Below, in pieces: positions 41,217 to 51,186 of a stretch of DNA of 64,000 bases. Under the pieces are notes generated by a model. That model did no database searches. It saw nothing but the letters and a program-made list of their open reading frames with translations, and had not been told where the DNA came from. Every line of letters begins with the position of its first letter. Within the stretch, counting starts at the first letter, position 1. The position numbers were made by a program, and so were the translations under genes. Source of the DNA: Sphaerotilus hippei (GTDB taxonomy: Bacteria > Pseudomonadota > Gammaproteobacteria > Burkholderiales > Burkholderiaceae_C); assembly GCF_003201595.1 (NCBI RefSeq), contig NZ_QJJS01000008.1, forward strand, positions 124,001 through 188,000. The letters run 5' to 3'.

Positions 41217-41546
41217 TCACCAGCCCAGGCCGATGCGCAGCGGCATGAACACCAGCATGCCGACCACGATGGTGCCCAGGATGCCGCGCCGCCAGAAGTA
41301 GTACGAGGCGGCGGCCACGGCACCGAGCAGGCGGGCATCGGCGACGGTCTGCAGCAGGCGGCCCTGGGTCAGCAGCACGTCGGGCACGACGATGGCCACC
41401 AGCGCGGCCAGCGGGGCGTAGCGCAGCGCGCGGCCGACCCAGTCGGGCAGCGGCAGTTCGCGGTCGGGCAGCAGGAAGAAGCTGCGGGTCAGCAGGGAGA
41501 TCAGCGCCAGGCCGGCGATGACGAGCACGATTTCCAGCGCGCTCAT
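41217..41546 (-). CDS. azlD: Branched-chain amino acid exporter small subunit AzlD-like
   Basis: A 109-residue membrane protein with about four transmembrane helices (EIVLVIAGLALISLLTRSFFLL, ALRYAPLAALVAIVVPDVLL, the last FWRRGILGTIVVGMLVFMPLRI). The family works with AzlC in export of branched-chain amino acids. Its ATG overlaps the azlC stop (ATGA). It lies 50 bp upstream of pgk in the same direction. Confidence 0.9.
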   Translation of the reverse strand: MSALEIVLVIAGLALISLLTRSFFLLPDRELPLPDWVGRALRYAPLAALVAIVVPDVLLTQGRLLQTVADARLLGAVAAASYYFWRRGILGTIVVGMLVFMPLRIGLGW

Positions 41547-42292
41547 GATCCGGCCCGCGCCGGGGCGGCGCCCCCGATGCGCTCCATCATCAGGCCGGCG
41601 GCCACCGCGGCCGCCACGGCCACGACGATGTTGAGCTTGTAGGGCATGGCCACGGCCGCGACGGCGGCCAGCGACGCGACGCCGGCGCTGACCCAGGTGG
41701 CGCGGCCGATCAGCAGCGAGCAGGTCAGCGCCAGCAGCGCGAGCGTGCCGGCGAAGCCCAGGCCCCAGGCCGGCGGCACGGCGTCGGCCAGCACGATGCC
41801 CAGCACCGACGGCACCTGCCAGCCCGGCCACAGCACCGCGACCCCGCCCAGCAGGTAGGCCTGCTGGCCCGGCTGCGGCCGGGGCTCGGGCCAGGCGCGG
41901 GTGAACATCGCCAGGTTCATGTCGGCGGCGAAATAACCCAGCAGCAGGCGGCGCTGGCGCGGCAGGCCACCGAAGTAGAGGCGCCACTGCACGCTGTAGA
42001 TCACGAAGCGCAGGTTGACGACGAAGGCGGTGAGCCAGATCACCCAGGCCGGCGCCTGGGCGGCGATCAGCGGCAGGGAGGCGAGCTGGGAGCTGCCCGC
42101 ATAGACCAGCAGGCTCATCAGCAGGGCGAGCGGCACGCTCAGCCCGCTCTTGACCATGGCCACGCCGGTCACCAGGCCCCAGGCGGTGATGCCCGGCAGC
42201 ATGGGCAGCATCTCGCGCATGCCGCGCAGGAACTGCGGATCACGACGCAGACGCTGCCAGCGCTGGCGGATGGAGGGGGCAGGCGTGGGCAT
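41543..42292 (-). CDS. azlC: Branched-chain amino acid exporter large subunit AzlC-like
   Basis: A 249-residue polytopic protein. Family features are MLPMLPGITAWGLVTGVAMVKSGL, LLVYAGSSQLASLPLI, and FVVNLRFVIYSVQWRLYF followed by FAADMNLAMF. It has a basic N-terminus and alternating helices to the C-terminus. It forms an operon with azlD. The substrate is assumed from the family (branched-chain amino acids or analogues). Confidence 0.91.
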   Translation of the reverse strand: MPTPAPSIRQRWQRLRRDPQFLRGMREMLPMLPGITAWGLVTGVAMVKSGLSVPLALLMSLLVYAGSSQLASLPLIAAQAPAWVIWLTAFVVNLRFVIYSVQWRLYFGGLPRQRRLLLGYFAADMNLAMFTRAWPEPRPQPGQQAYLLGGVAVLWPGWQVPSVLGIVLADAVPPAWGLGFAGTLALLALTCSLLIGRATWVSAGVASLAAVAAVAMPYKLNIVVAVAAAVAAGLMMERIGGAAPARAGS

Positions 42293-42393
42293 CCCGCGAT
42301 TGTCACATCGGCACCGGACGGCGCCTACCCGTGGCGGGCCCGCGCAGCCTCGCGGGCAGCGCATTCCACCCGGTTCGGGCGGGGGCGCGGGGC

Positions 42394-42876
42394 TCAGTGG
42401 GTGGTGGCCTGGCGCTTGACGGGCGGTGCCTCGTCGTCGGCCGCGGCGGCCTTGGCCTTGCTCTTGCCCTTGCGGGGCGTCTCCTCGGCGTCGGCTTCGG
42501 CCTTGTCGGCATGGGCCGAGTCGGCCTCGGCGCCATGGGCATCGGCAGCGTCCGCCGCGGGGGCCGAGGCGGGTGCGGGCGGCGGCTTGGGCGTCTCGCG
42601 CGGGACGACCGGCACGATGCCCTCGAGCTTGTTCTCGCGCATGTACTCGTCCATCTCGCGCCAGCCGGTGTAGATCGCGGCCTTGGGCACCTTGCGGTTG
42701 AGGGTGTAGCAGTCCTCGATCGCGCGCAGCGCGTGGCGGCAGGCGCTGCCGATGGCCTTGCCCTCGGCTTCCTTGCGCTCGGCGGCGGCACTGCCGGACT
42801 CGATGCCCAGCACGTCGCAGCCGCCCAGCAGGGTCGCCGATGCGAGCACGGAAAGAACGACAGCAGACAAGCGCAT
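42394..42876 (-). CDS. Small lipoprotein of unknown function
   Basis: The 160-residue precursor starts MRLSAVVLSVLASATLLGGC, a lipoprotein signal with Cys20 as the lipid site. The mature part has an alpha-helical segment with two cysteines (GSACRHALRAIEDCYTL), probably a disulfide, then KAAIYTGWREMDEYMRENKL. A long Ala/Pro/Asp/Glu/Lys-rich, probably disordered tail follows, ending KRQATTH. It lies 46 bp after fmt. I do not recognise a family. Confidence 0.75.
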   Translation of the reverse strand: MRLSAVVLSVLASATLLGGCDVLGIESGSAAAERKEAEGKAIGSACRHALRAIEDCYTLNRKVPKAAIYTGWREMDEYMRENKLEGIVPVVPRETPKPPPAPASAPAADAADAHGAEADSAHADKAEADAEETPRKGKSKAKAAAADDEAPPVKRQATTH

Positions 42877-42922
42877 GGCAGCGGCACCCGGCAAGGGACA
42901 CAACCGTCCCGGATACCTGCTC

Positions 42923-43942
42923 TTATCGGCGCGCCGCGGCCTCACTTGAGGTGGCCACGCCGCCCAGCACCTCGCCGACGGCGATCGGGCAGGCGCGCAG
43001 GAAGTCGGCGGCCGGCAGGCGCCGCCCGCCCGGGCGCTGCAGCTGGGTCAGGCGCAGCGCCCCGTGGCCGCAGGCGACCAGCACCTGGTCGGGCCCGACC
43101 TCGAGCACCTGGCCGGGGGCCGTGCCCTGGCCGGGCTGCGCCGTGGCGGCCCACAGCTTGATCGTCTCGTCGCCACGCTGGAAGGTGCAGCCCGGGAACG
43201 GATCGAAGGCCCGCACGCGCCGGGCCAGGACCTCGGCCGGCAGGCTCCAGTCGAGCGCGGCCTCGGCCTTGTCGATCTTGTGGGCATAGCTGACGCCGGC
43301 CTGCGGCTGCACCACCGGCACGAGCGCGCCCGCGGCGGCCAGCGCCAGGGCGTCGACCATCATCTGCCCGCCCAGCGCCGCCAGGCGGTCGTGCAGCGTG
43401 GCCGTGGTGTCGGCCGGATCGATGGCCAGGCGCTCGACGAGCAGCATGTCGCCGGTGTCCAGCCCGGCGTCCATCTGCATGATGGTGACGCCGGTGGCCT
43501 CGTCGCCGGCCTCGATGGCGCGGTGGATGGGCGCGGCGCCGCGCCAGCGCGGCAGCAGCGAGGCGTGGATGTTCAGGCAGCCCAGCCGGGGCAGGTCGAG
43601 CACCCACTGCGGCAGGATCAGGCCGTAGGCGGCGACCACCAGCACGTCGAGCCGGGCGGCCTCGAGCGCGACCCGGGCCGCGGCCGCCTCCTGCGGGTGG
43701 CGGCCGTCGAGCTTCAGGCTGGTGGGCTGGCAGACCGGCAGGCCGTGCTCGAGCGCCAGCTGCTTGACCGGCGAAGGCTGCAGCTTCATGCCCCGGCCGG
43801 CCGGGCGGTCGGGCTGGGTCAGCACCAGCGGCACCTCGAAGCCGGCCGCCTGCAGCCGCTCGAGCGCCACGCGGGCGAACTCGGGCGTGCCCGCGAAGCC
43901 GACCCGCAAGGCGCCGGGCATCACGCTCGCCACGGTGTTCAT
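42923..43942 (-). CDS. fmt: Methionyl-tRNA formyltransferase
   Basis: Formylates initiator Met-tRNA. The ATG at 43942 gives 339 residues: [17 protein letters not shown] at the start, [21 protein letters not shown] with the catalytic Asn and His, [17 protein letters not shown] with the catalytic Asp, and the C-terminal OB-like domain ([12 protein letters not shown]). Its start overlaps the def stop (ATGA), the standard def-fmt operon. Confidence 0.97.
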   Translation of the reverse strand: MNTVASVMPGALRVGFAGTPEFARVALERLQAAGFEVPLVLTQPDRPAGRGMKLQPSPVKQLALEHGLPVCQPTSLKLDGRHPQEAAAARVALEAARLDVLVVAAYGLILPQWVLDLPRLGCLNIHASLLPRWRGAAPIHRAIEAGDEATGVTIMQMDAGLDTGDMLLVERLAIDPADTTATLHDRLAALGGQMMVDALALAAAGALVPVVQPQAGVSYAHKIDKAEAALDWSLPAEVLARRVRAFDPFPGCTFQRGDETIKLWAATAQPGQGTAPGQVLEVGPDQVLVACGHGALRLTQLQRPGGRRLPAADFLRACPIAVGEVLGGVATSSEAAARR

Positions 43943-44454
43943 TCGTCGCCTTCGTCGTCGCGGCCGCGCTTGAGCAGCTTGCTGCGGATGCGGTTGCGCT
44001 TGAGCGCCGACAGGTACTCGACGAAGACCTTGCCCATCAGGTGATCCATCTCGTGCTGGATGCACACGGCCAGCAGGCCGTCGGCATCGATCTCCTGCAT
44101 CCGGCCGTCGCGGTCGAGCGCACGCACCCGCACCGTCGCGAAACGCTCGACCTTGTCGTAGATCGCCGGCACCGACAGGCAGCCTTCGTCGCCGGTGAGG
44201 CGCTCGGTGCTGGTGGCGACGATCTCGGGGTTGATCAGCACCAGCGGCTCGTTGCGCTCCTCGGAGATGTCGATGACCACCAGCCGCTCGTGCACGTCGA
44301 CCTGCGTGGCCGCCAGCCCGATGCCACGGGCGTGGTACATGGTCTCGAACATGTCGTCGATCAGGCCGCGCACGCGGTCGTCCACGGCGGACACGGGCCG
44401 GGCCCGGGTGTTGAGGCGGGGATCAGGGTAGCGGAGGATGGACAGCTTGCTCAT
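43939..44454 (-). CDS. def: Peptide deformylase
   Basis: Removes the N-formyl group from nascent proteins. The ATG at 44454 gives 171 residues starting [15 protein letters not shown]. Motifs are [16 protein letters not shown] and the metal site HEMDH. The C-terminal tail is basic and acidic (RGRDDEGDE). A second ATG 15 nt upstream would add five residues. It is divergent from the lysM-dprA-smg operon. Confidence 0.97.
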   Translation of the reverse strand: MSKLSILRYPDPRLNTRARPVSAVDDRVRGLIDDMFETMYHARGIGLAATQVDVHERLVVIDISEERNEPLVLINPEIVATSTERLTGDEGCLSVPAIYDKVERFATVRVRALDRDGRMQEIDADGLLAVCIQHEMDHLMGKVFVEYLSALKRNRIRSKLLKRGRDDEGDE

Positions 44455-44575
44455 GATGGGGATCCGCAACCGGCCGGGCCCGGCCCGGCAAAACGGAGAG
44501 AAGGGAATGTGGATGGGTCACAACGAGTACGTGTGCACGCGCCACCGGGCATGGCATCGTGCACGACCAAATTCA

Positions 44576-44604
44576 TTGCGACATCAAGGGTTTAGGGGCA
44601 GAAT
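44576..44604 (+). promoter_or_regulatory. Candidate promoter of lysM-dprA-smg
   Basis: TTGCGA (44576-44581), a 17-bp spacer and CAGAAT (44599-44604) lie in the AT-richer centre of the 263-bp gap between def and the LysM gene. Both hexamers match at four positions. Confidence 0.4.
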
Positions 44605-44717
44605 TTAGAAGATCAAGTGAAGATTTTCCCGCAAGGCCGACCGGTCTGCAGAAGTCTTTGCATCAACCCCGGGTGGTGCTGGTTCCGGTGAACCCGCCGC
44701 CTTTGGAGTCGAGGTCC

Positions 44718-45893
44718 ATGATCCTGCGCCCATCACCGCTCCCCCGCCGGCCGCGCTCGGCCACCCGACTCGGGCTGTGCACGGTTCTCGGGCTGATCGG
44801 CAGCGTGACGGCAGCCTACGCATTCCCCGATTATCCGATCACTGCGGACCAGCGCGGCACGGCACGCCAGGTGGCACAGGCCGGCGTGCCGCTGTCGGAG
44901 CTGTCGCCCACGGCCCCGGACTTCCACGTGGTCAAGCGCGGCGACACCCTGTGGGACATCTCCAGGCTGTTCCTGCGCAGCCCGTGGCGCTGGCCGGAGC
45001 TGTGGGGCATGAACCTCGAGCAGATCCGCAATCCGCACCTGATCTACCCCGGCCAGCGCCTGGTGCTGGTGAAGTCGGGCGGGCGGGCCCGCCTGGAGAT
45101 CGACCGCGGCAGCAGCGGCACCGTCCGGCTGTCCCCGTCGGTGCGGACCGAGACGCTGAGCCCCGAGGCGATCACCGGCATCCCGATGAGCCTGATCCGG
45201 CCCTTCCTGACCGACGCGGTCGTGCTCGACGAGCACGAGCTGGCCTCGTCGCCCCGGATCGTCGCCGGCCGTGAAGGGCGCCAGCTGCTGGGCCGCGGTG
45301 AGACCGCCTACGTGCGCGGCGACCTGCCGGCGCTGCAGAACTGGCGGGTCTTCCGCCAGCCGCGACCGCTGCGCGACCCGGCCACGCGCGAGATCCTGGG
45401 CTACGAGGCCACCTACGTCGGCACGGCGCAATACCAGCGCCAGGGCGACGTGGTCACCCGCGAGGCCGGAGCCACCGAGGTCATCCCGGCCACCTTCAAC
45501 CTCACCACGCTGCGCCAGGAGGCCAGCATCGGCGACCGGCTGATCCCGGCGGCCACCGGAGACGAGCCGACGCTGATGCCCCACGCGCCGGCTCCGTCGA
45601 CGCAGGGCCTGGTGGTCTCGGTCTATGGCGACCAGCTGACCGCCGGGCAGGACCAGGTGGTCTCGATCAACCTGGGACGCCAGCAGGGCATGGAGCCCGG
45701 CCACGTGCTGTCGCTGCTGCGCGGCGGCGAGACCGTGGTCGACCGGGACGACCCGCTGCGCACGAAGCTGCGCCTGCCCGACGAACCCAACGGCATGCTG
45801 TTCGTGTTCCGGGTCTTCGACCGGGTGTCCTACGGGCTGATCCTGCACTCGGCCGGACCGGTGCGCAGCGGCGACCGCGTGACCGCGCCCTGA
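44718..45893 (+). CDS. LysM peptidoglycan-binding domain protein
   Basis: A secreted 391-residue protein with a basic signal region and hydrophobic stretch (LGLCTVLGLIGSVTAAYA, cleavage near AYA-FP). One LysM domain lies at about 70-120 (FHVVKRGDTLWDISRLFLR, NPHLIYPGQRLVL), followed by a family-specific domain with EPTLMPHAPAP and the late GQDQVVSINLGRQQGMEPGHVL. The ATG at 44718, behind GAGG, starts at the signal peptide. Genes of this type stand before dprA in many betaproteobacteria. It probably binds cell wall in the periplasm, role unknown. Confidence 0.88.
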   Translation: MILRPSPLPRRPRSATRLGLCTVLGLIGSVTAAYAFPDYPITADQRGTARQVAQAGVPLSELSPTAPDFHVVKRGDTLWDISRLFLRSPWRWPELWGMNLEQIRNPHLIYPGQRLVLVKSGGRARLEIDRGSSGTVRLSPSVRTETLSPEAITGIPMSLIRPFLTDAVVLDEHELASSPRIVAGREGRQLLGRGETAYVRGDLPALQNWRVFRQPRPLRDPATREILGYEATYVGTAQYQRQGDVVTREAGATEVIPATFNLTTLRQEASIGDRLIPAATGDEPTLMPHAPAPSTQGLVVSVYGDQLTAGQDQVVSINLGRQQGMEPGHVLSLLRGGETVVDRDDPLRTKLRLPDEPNGMLFVFRVFDRVSYGLILHSAGPVRSGDRVTAP

Positions 45894-45908
45894 GCCGACG
45901 GCCCCGCC

Positions 45909-47069
45909 ATGAGCCGCGCCGCCTCGCTGGACCCGGCCGAGATCGCGGAATGGTCGGCCTGGCTGCGGCTGCTGGAGACGCCCGGCGTCGGTCGGGTGAC
46001 CGCCCGGCGCCTGCTGGCGGTGCATGGCAGCGCGCAGTCGATCTTCGCGGCCAGCCTGGCCGCGCTGGTGGATCGCAAGACGGCCCTGGCGCTGGCCCAG
46101 CCGCCGGAAGGCTGGGCGGCACTGGTCGAGCGCACCCGGGCCTGGCTGGAGAAGCCCCGGCCCGGCGAGCCAGCCCACCACCTGATCGTGCTGGGGGACG
46201 GGCGTTATCCACCGCTGCTCGGGCAGCTGGCCGATCCGCCGCTGCTGCTGCATGCGGTGGGCCGGCTCGAGCTGCTGGAGCGGGCGGCCGTGGCGGTCGT
46301 CGGCAGCCGCAACCCGACGGTGCAGGGCGTGGACCTGGCGCGCACGTTTGCCGCCGGGCTCAGCCAGGCCGGCATCACCGTGGTGTCCGGGCTGGCGCTG
46401 GGCATCGATGCGGCCGCGCATGAAGGGGGGCTGTCAGGCCCCGGCGGCACCATCGCCGTGGTCGGCACCGGGCTGGACCGGATCTACCCGCGCAGCCACC
46501 TGGCGCTGGGCCGGCGCATCGCCGAGACCGGCCTGCTGCTGAGCGAGTTCGTGCTGGGCACTCCCCCGCTGGCCGCCCATTTCCCGCAACGCAACCGCCT
46601 CATCGCCGGCCTGTCGCTGGGCACGCTGGTGGTCGAGGCCAACGTGCAGTCGGGCTCGTTGATCACCGCCCGGCTCGCCAGCGAGGCGGGCCGCGAGGTC
46701 ATGGCCATTCCGGGCTCGATCCACAGCCCGCAGTCGCGCGGCTGCCATGCGCTGATCAAGCAGGGGGCCAAGCTGGTCGAGAGCCTGGAGGACATCCTGG
46801 AGGAGCTGCGCATCCTGCCGGGCGCGGCCTGCCCGGTGGCGGCCGAGGGCCCGGACCCGGCCGGGACCACCGCGCCCGGCAGCGACGACGGCGACTCGCC
46901 CGACCCGGTGCTGCGGGCGCTGGGCTGGAGCCCGGCCACGCTCGAGGTGCTGCAGCTGCGCACCGGCCAGTCGGCCACCGACCTGACGGTGCGGCTGTTC
47001 GAGCTCGAGATGGACGGCCACATCGCGCGGCTGCCCGGCGAGATCTTTCAGCGCAAGGCCTGCGCCTGA
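45909..47069 (+). CDS. dprA: DNA-processing protein DprA
   Basis: Loads RecA on incoming single-stranded DNA during natural transformation. The 386-residue protein has an N-terminal SAM-like helical domain (LLETPGVGRVTARRLLAVHG), a Rossmann core with VVGSRNPTVQGVDLAR, VSGLALGIDAAAHEGGL and FPQRNRLIAGLS, and a C-terminal winged helix (SATDLTVRLFELEMDGHIARLPGEIFQRK). It lies 15 bp after the LysM gene. Confidence 0.96.
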   Translation: MSRAASLDPAEIAEWSAWLRLLETPGVGRVTARRLLAVHGSAQSIFAASLAALVDRKTALALAQPPEGWAALVERTRAWLEKPRPGEPAHHLIVLGDGRYPPLLGQLADPPLLLHAVGRLELLERAAVAVVGSRNPTVQGVDLARTFAAGLSQAGITVVSGLALGIDAAAHEGGLSGPGGTIAVVGTGLDRIYPRSHLALGRRIAETGLLLSEFVLGTPPLAAHFPQRNRLIAGLSLGTLVVEANVQSGSLITARLASEAGREVMAIPGSIHSPQSRGCHALIKQGAKLVESLEDILEELRILPGAACPVAAEGPDPAGTTAPGSDDGDSPDPVLRALGWSPATLEVLQLRTGQSATDLTVRLFELEMDGHIARLPGEIFQRKACA

Positions 47070-47142
47070 TCCCCTGACAACGGTGTCCGGAGCCGCCCGT
47101 TTCGAGCCCTGCGACGCATCGGGGCTGGGTTATAGTGGATTC

Positions 47143-47595
47143 ATGTTCGACGTGCTCGTGTATCTCTACGAAAACTACTGGCGTCCGGACGCTTGCCCGG
47201 ACCACGACCAGTTGTCGAAGAAGCTGTCGGCCGTCGGCTTCGAAAGTGAAGAAATCCAGGACGCGCTCAGCTGGCTCGATGGACTCACCCACGTGGCCGA
47301 CACCTGCAGCACGCCCCAGAGCGCCCATGCGATGCGGGTCTACACGCCGTTCGAGCAGGAGCACCTGGGCACGTCGTCGATCGCCTTCATCAGCTTCCTC
47401 GAGTCCGCCGGCGTGCTGCCACCGGCCATGCGCGAACTCGTGGTCGACCGGGCGATGGCCACCAGCAACTCGCCGATCGACCTCGACGACCTGAAGATCA
47501 TCGTGCTGATGGTGTTCTGGAGCATGGGAGAAGAGCCCGACGCGCTGATCCTCGACGAACTCTTCGTCGACGCCACCGACCGGCTCATCCACTGA
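47143..47595 (+). CDS. smg: Smg family protein (DUF494)
   Basis: A 150-residue protein, MFDVLVYLYENYWRPDACPDHDQLSKKLSAVGFESEEIQDAL, which matches the Smg/DUF494 family that follows dprA in proteobacteria. It is acidic and helical and lacks membrane segments. Function is unknown. The usual next gene, topA, is absent here: a convergent DUF1631 gene follows instead. Confidence 0.92.
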   Translation: MFDVLVYLYENYWRPDACPDHDQLSKKLSAVGFESEEIQDALSWLDGLTHVADTCSTPQSAHAMRVYTPFEQEHLGTSSIAFISFLESAGVLPPAMRELVVDRAMATSNSPIDLDDLKIIVLMVFWSMGEEPDALILDELFVDATDRLIH

Positions 47596-47637
47596 GCCCG
47601 AGGCCGCCCGCGAGCGCGTGGCGGCCACGACCCCGGC

Positions 47638-50076
47638 TCAGTGCAGCAGGCGCTCGGGATCGGCGTCCAGCTTGGCCAGCGCATCACGCGTGGCCCGCAC
47701 CGTCAGCGACTCTTCCTCGACCGGCAACAGCAGGCCGGCCTGCAGGAAGGACGCGAGGCGGTTCTTCTGGAACATCACGCCCCGGCCCTGCGTGGTCACG
47801 AACAGGCTGAGCTGCTTGCGCATGCCTTGCCAGGCCAGCTGCACCGCGTCGCTGCGGCCCCGGTAGTCGAGCTTGAACCAGCTGCCGACCTGCAGCTCGG
47901 CCGCCCAGGCCTGCATCGCGGGCGTCGGCATCGAGCCGCCGTCGGACACCACCTCGAGGTCGGTCGACTCCTGGCCGGACAGGTCGCGGATCATCGACTC
48001 GTCGATCTCGATGTCGCCGATGTCGGGCAGCAGGTCTTCCAGCGTCTCGAGCTGGGCCGTCAGCTCGTCCATGCGCTCGCTCGGGATGGTGGCGGTGCGC
48101 GCCGAGAAGGCCGCCGCCAGCGAGTTGTTGAGCGAGCGGATGTGCTCGTCCTGGCGGGCCTGCGGCACGCCCGCCGAGGCCATGCCCTCGCGCAGCATCT
48201 TCAGCAGCGGCGGCAGGCGCCGGATGGCCGCGGCCCGCTCCTCGCGCGAGACCTTGGCGCTCGCCAGCCAGACCAGGTCGGCGGCGGCGCGCTGCATCTG
48301 CCGGGTCGACTCGCTGGCCGGCCCGGACTTCACGCCCGTGGTCGCCAGCACGTCGGCCCAGATCTGGAACAGGAACTCGCGCACGCCGTCGTGCACCGGC
48401 ACCTCGTTGAGCATCTTGCGCAGCTCGATCGTGTACTGGATCGCCAGCGTCTCGCGCTGCTCGATCTGCTGGGCCAGCGAGACCCCCTTGGCGGCCGCGG
48501 CGTGCGAGGTCTTGAAGTAGTTCTCGACAAAACGCTCGAACTCGGTGAGCACGGTCTGGAAGACCCGGCGGCCGGTGTCGGGATAGGCCTCGACCACCTG
48601 CACGACCCGCTTGATCTCCTTTTCCATCGGCTCGCTGACGCCGGAGCTGCCGGCCTCGAAGCCCATCACGCAGGCGCCCATGCGGTCGATCAGGCGGCGC
48701 GCCGGGTGGTCGATGGTGGCGAAGAAGTCGGGCTCGACGATGGCCACGCGCAGCACCGGCATCTGCAGCCGGGCAAACCAGACGCGCACCGTCGCGGGCA
48801 GGCGCTCCTCGGTCAGCAGGCTCTGGAACATCAGCGCGACGATCTCGATCGTCGCGCGCTCCACCGGCGTGCTGGCCGCCTTCTTGAGGGCCTGCTTGCG
48901 GGCCTGCAGCTCCTGCAGCAGGCCGGGCGTGCTGATCGCCGCCTGCGGCGACAGCTGCGGCACGTCCGCCTTGCTGCCGAGGAAACGGCGCTGCAAGGCC
49001 ACCTGGGCGTCGTTGATCGCGGCCTTCAGGCTCGGGCTGGCCGAGTGCGGCTGGGCCACCGTGGACCCGGCGAACTCCGGCACTTGGCGCGACACCAGGC
49101 GGTTCAGCCGGCCCAGCACCGCCTCGGCATGCTCGACGCTGCGCATCACCAGCGACGGGAAGCGGGTCATCAGGCGGGTCTCTTCGTGCACGTCGCGACG
49201 CTGCGGCGCACCGGACGGACGGCGATCGGCCGACTCGGTCATCACGGTCGGCGCGAACAGGTCGGCACCGCCGCCCTGGCCCGAAGGACGCGACGCACGC
49301 CCGAAACCGGAGCCCTCGCCCCCATCCGGGCCCCCGGCTCCGCCGCCCTGGCCGCCGCCCTGCCCCCCGCCACCCGACAGCGTGTTCGCCGACGACGACG
49401 TGGCCACGCCGACGTCGCGGGTGCGGCGGATGAAGGGCCGCAGGTCGACCTCGGTGCAGACCCCGTGGCTGACCAGCCAGCGGTTGACCTCGTGGTAGGC
49501 CTCGTGGGCCAGCGCCGCGAACTCCTCGTGCAGCAGCGGCTGGCAGGTCTGCCAGTGCGACAGCGTCAGGCCCGCCGCCCGCCAGCCGTCGACGACGACC
49601 CGGGTCAGCACATGCGGGCGCAGCAGGTCCTGCGGCTGCATCTCGTCGTGTTGATCGACCACGGCCATGCGATAGCGCAGGTCGGAAAACTCCCAGGAGA
49701 CCTTGTCCATCACCGCCAGCGCGAGGCGGGAGGCGACGATCTCGATCTCGATGGTGTCGTCCTCGACCAGCGACAGCGGCACCTGCGAGGTCCGCCCGGT
49801 CGGGGTCGCCGGCACGGCGGGCCTGCTGCCCTGCTTGAGCGCCGTCTGGTGCAGGCCGTTCTTGCAGGCGTGGTGCCAGGCCGAGGCCAGCCGCGGCACG
49901 TCCAGCCCCGCGTCACGCACCCGGACCAGCTGGTCGGCCGACGTGGTGCGGCCCAGCATGTCGCGCGCCCCCTGGGCCACCGCCTTCACCACACGCGGCA
50001 GCTCACGCTGGAGCAGTTCCAGATAGTGGCGGCGAACCTGGACGGACAGGGCGGAAGGAGGGGCGGCTGGTGCCAT
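47638..50076 (-). CDS. DUF1631 family protein
   Basis: An 812-residue cytoplasmic protein of the DUF1631 family (thymidine-phosphorylase-annotated in some databases without support). Features are an N-terminal helical domain (LLQRELPRVVKAVAQGARDML), a Gly-rich low-complexity stretch (about 225-265, GGGGQGGGQGGGAGG), and a long helical core with QVALQRRFLGSKADVPQL. The C-terminal domain reads WFKLDYRGRSDAVQLAWQGMRKQLSLFVTTQGRGVMFQK and resembles a PilZ-like barrel. In this class of proteins a link to c-di-GMP is possible but unproven. It is convergent with smg and 67 bp from secF. Confidence 0.82.
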   Translation of the reverse strand: MAPAAPPSALSVQVRRHYLELLQRELPRVVKAVAQGARDMLGRTTSADQLVRVRDAGLDVPRLASAWHHACKNGLHQTALKQGSRPAVPATPTGRTSQVPLSLVEDDTIEIEIVASRLALAVMDKVSWEFSDLRYRMAVVDQHDEMQPQDLLRPHVLTRVVVDGWRAAGLTLSHWQTCQPLLHEEFAALAHEAYHEVNRWLVSHGVCTEVDLRPFIRRTRDVGVATSSSANTLSGGGGQGGGQGGGAGGPDGGEGSGFGRASRPSGQGGGADLFAPTVMTESADRRPSGAPQRRDVHEETRLMTRFPSLVMRSVEHAEAVLGRLNRLVSRQVPEFAGSTVAQPHSASPSLKAAINDAQVALQRRFLGSKADVPQLSPQAAISTPGLLQELQARKQALKKAASTPVERATIEIVALMFQSLLTEERLPATVRVWFARLQMPVLRVAIVEPDFFATIDHPARRLIDRMGACVMGFEAGSSGVSEPMEKEIKRVVQVVEAYPDTGRRVFQTVLTEFERFVENYFKTSHAAAAKGVSLAQQIEQRETLAIQYTIELRKMLNEVPVHDGVREFLFQIWADVLATTGVKSGPASESTRQMQRAAADLVWLASAKVSREERAAAIRRLPPLLKMLREGMASAGVPQARQDEHIRSLNNSLAAAFSARTATIPSERMDELTAQLETLEDLLPDIGDIEIDESMIRDLSGQESTDLEVVSDGGSMPTPAMQAWAAELQVGSWFKLDYRGRSDAVQLAWQGMRKQLSLFVTTQGRGVMFQKNRLASFLQAGLLLPVEEESLTVRATRDALAKLDADPERLLH

Positions 50077-50143
50077 GCTCAGGAGGTGGGGTGAAGAAGC
50101 AATTGAAAAAACTGCAACACCATGAATCTACACCGGCCAGCGC

Positions 50144-51175
50144 TCACACGACAGCGCCAGCGTTCGGATCGTTCGGATCCTGATCTTTCTTCGAGGAGCT
50201 GAGCAGATCTTCACGGCGCACGCCCAGCCACATCGCGATCGCGGCGGCCACGAACACCGACGAGTAGATGCCGAACAGGATACCGATGGTCAGCGCCAGC
50301 GCGAAGTAGTGCAGCGTCGGGCCGCCGAACAGCAGCATCGACAGCACCATCATCTGGGTCGAACCGTGGGTGATGATGGTGCGGCTCATCGTGCTGGTGA
50401 TCGCGTGGTCGATGACCTCCGCCGTGGTCATCTTGCGGTACTTGCGGAAGGCCTCGCGGATCCGGTCGAAGATCACCACCGACTCGTTGACCGAATAACC
50501 CAGCACCGCCAGCACCGCCGCCAGCACCGACAGCGAGAACTCCCACTGGAAGTAGGCGAAGAAGCCCAGGATGATGATGACGTCGTGCAGGTTGGCGATG
50601 ATGGCCGCGACCGCGAACTTCCATTCGAAGCGCAGCGCGAGGTAGATCATGATGCCGACGACCACGAAGGCCAGCGCCTTGGCGCCGTCCTCGGCCAGTT
50701 CCTTGCCGACCTGCGGGCCGACGAACTCGCTGCGGGTCAGCCGCACCGGCTCGGCACCGCTGGCATCGCAGACCTGGCGGCTGATCTGCTCACCCTTGTC
50801 GGTCGTGGTCTGGCGCTGGGTCAGCGTGCCCTTCTCGGCCGCGCAGAGCTGCTCGAACACCCGGCTGACGACCTCGGTCTGCTTGACGTCGCCACGCAGC
50901 GGCAGGCGGATCAGCACGTCGCGCGAGGTGCCGAACTTCTGCACCTGCACCTCGCCGAACTTCATCGCCTCGATGGTGGTGCGCACCCGCTCGATGTCGG
51001 CGCTCTGGGCGTACTCGGTCTCGATGACCGTGCCGCCGGTGAACTCGACCGACAGGTGCAGCCCGCGGGTGAACAGGAAGAACACCGCCGCGGCGAAGGT
51101 CAGGAACGAGATGGCATTGAAGACCAGCGCATGCCGCATGAACGGGATGTCGCGCCGGATACGGAAGAATTCCAT
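50144..51175 (-). CDS. secF: Protein translocase subunit SecF
   Basis: Inner-membrane partner of SecD that uses proton motive force to pull proteins through SecYEG. The 343-residue protein has six transmembrane helices, an N-terminal LSVEFTGGTVIE, FVGPQVGKEL before helix 2, and VLGYSVNESVVIFDRIRE with RTIITHGSTQMMVL. It follows secD by 11 bp and closes the yajC-secD-secF operon. Confidence 0.97.
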   Translation of the reverse strand: MEFFRIRRDIPFMRHALVFNAISFLTFAAAVFFLFTRGLHLSVEFTGGTVIETEYAQSADIERVRTTIEAMKFGEVQVQKFGTSRDVLIRLPLRGDVKQTEVVSRVFEQLCAAEKGTLTQRQTTTDKGEQISRQVCDASGAEPVRLTRSEFVGPQVGKELAEDGAKALAFVVVGIMIYLALRFEWKFAVAAIIANLHDVIIILGFFAYFQWEFSLSVLAAVLAVLGYSVNESVVIFDRIREAFRKYRKMTTAEVIDHAITSTMSRTIITHGSTQMMVLSMLLFGGPTLHYFALALTIGILFGIYSSVFVAAAIAMWLGVRREDLLSSSKKDQDPNDPNAGAVV

Positions 51176-51186
51176 GGCGGGCTCCT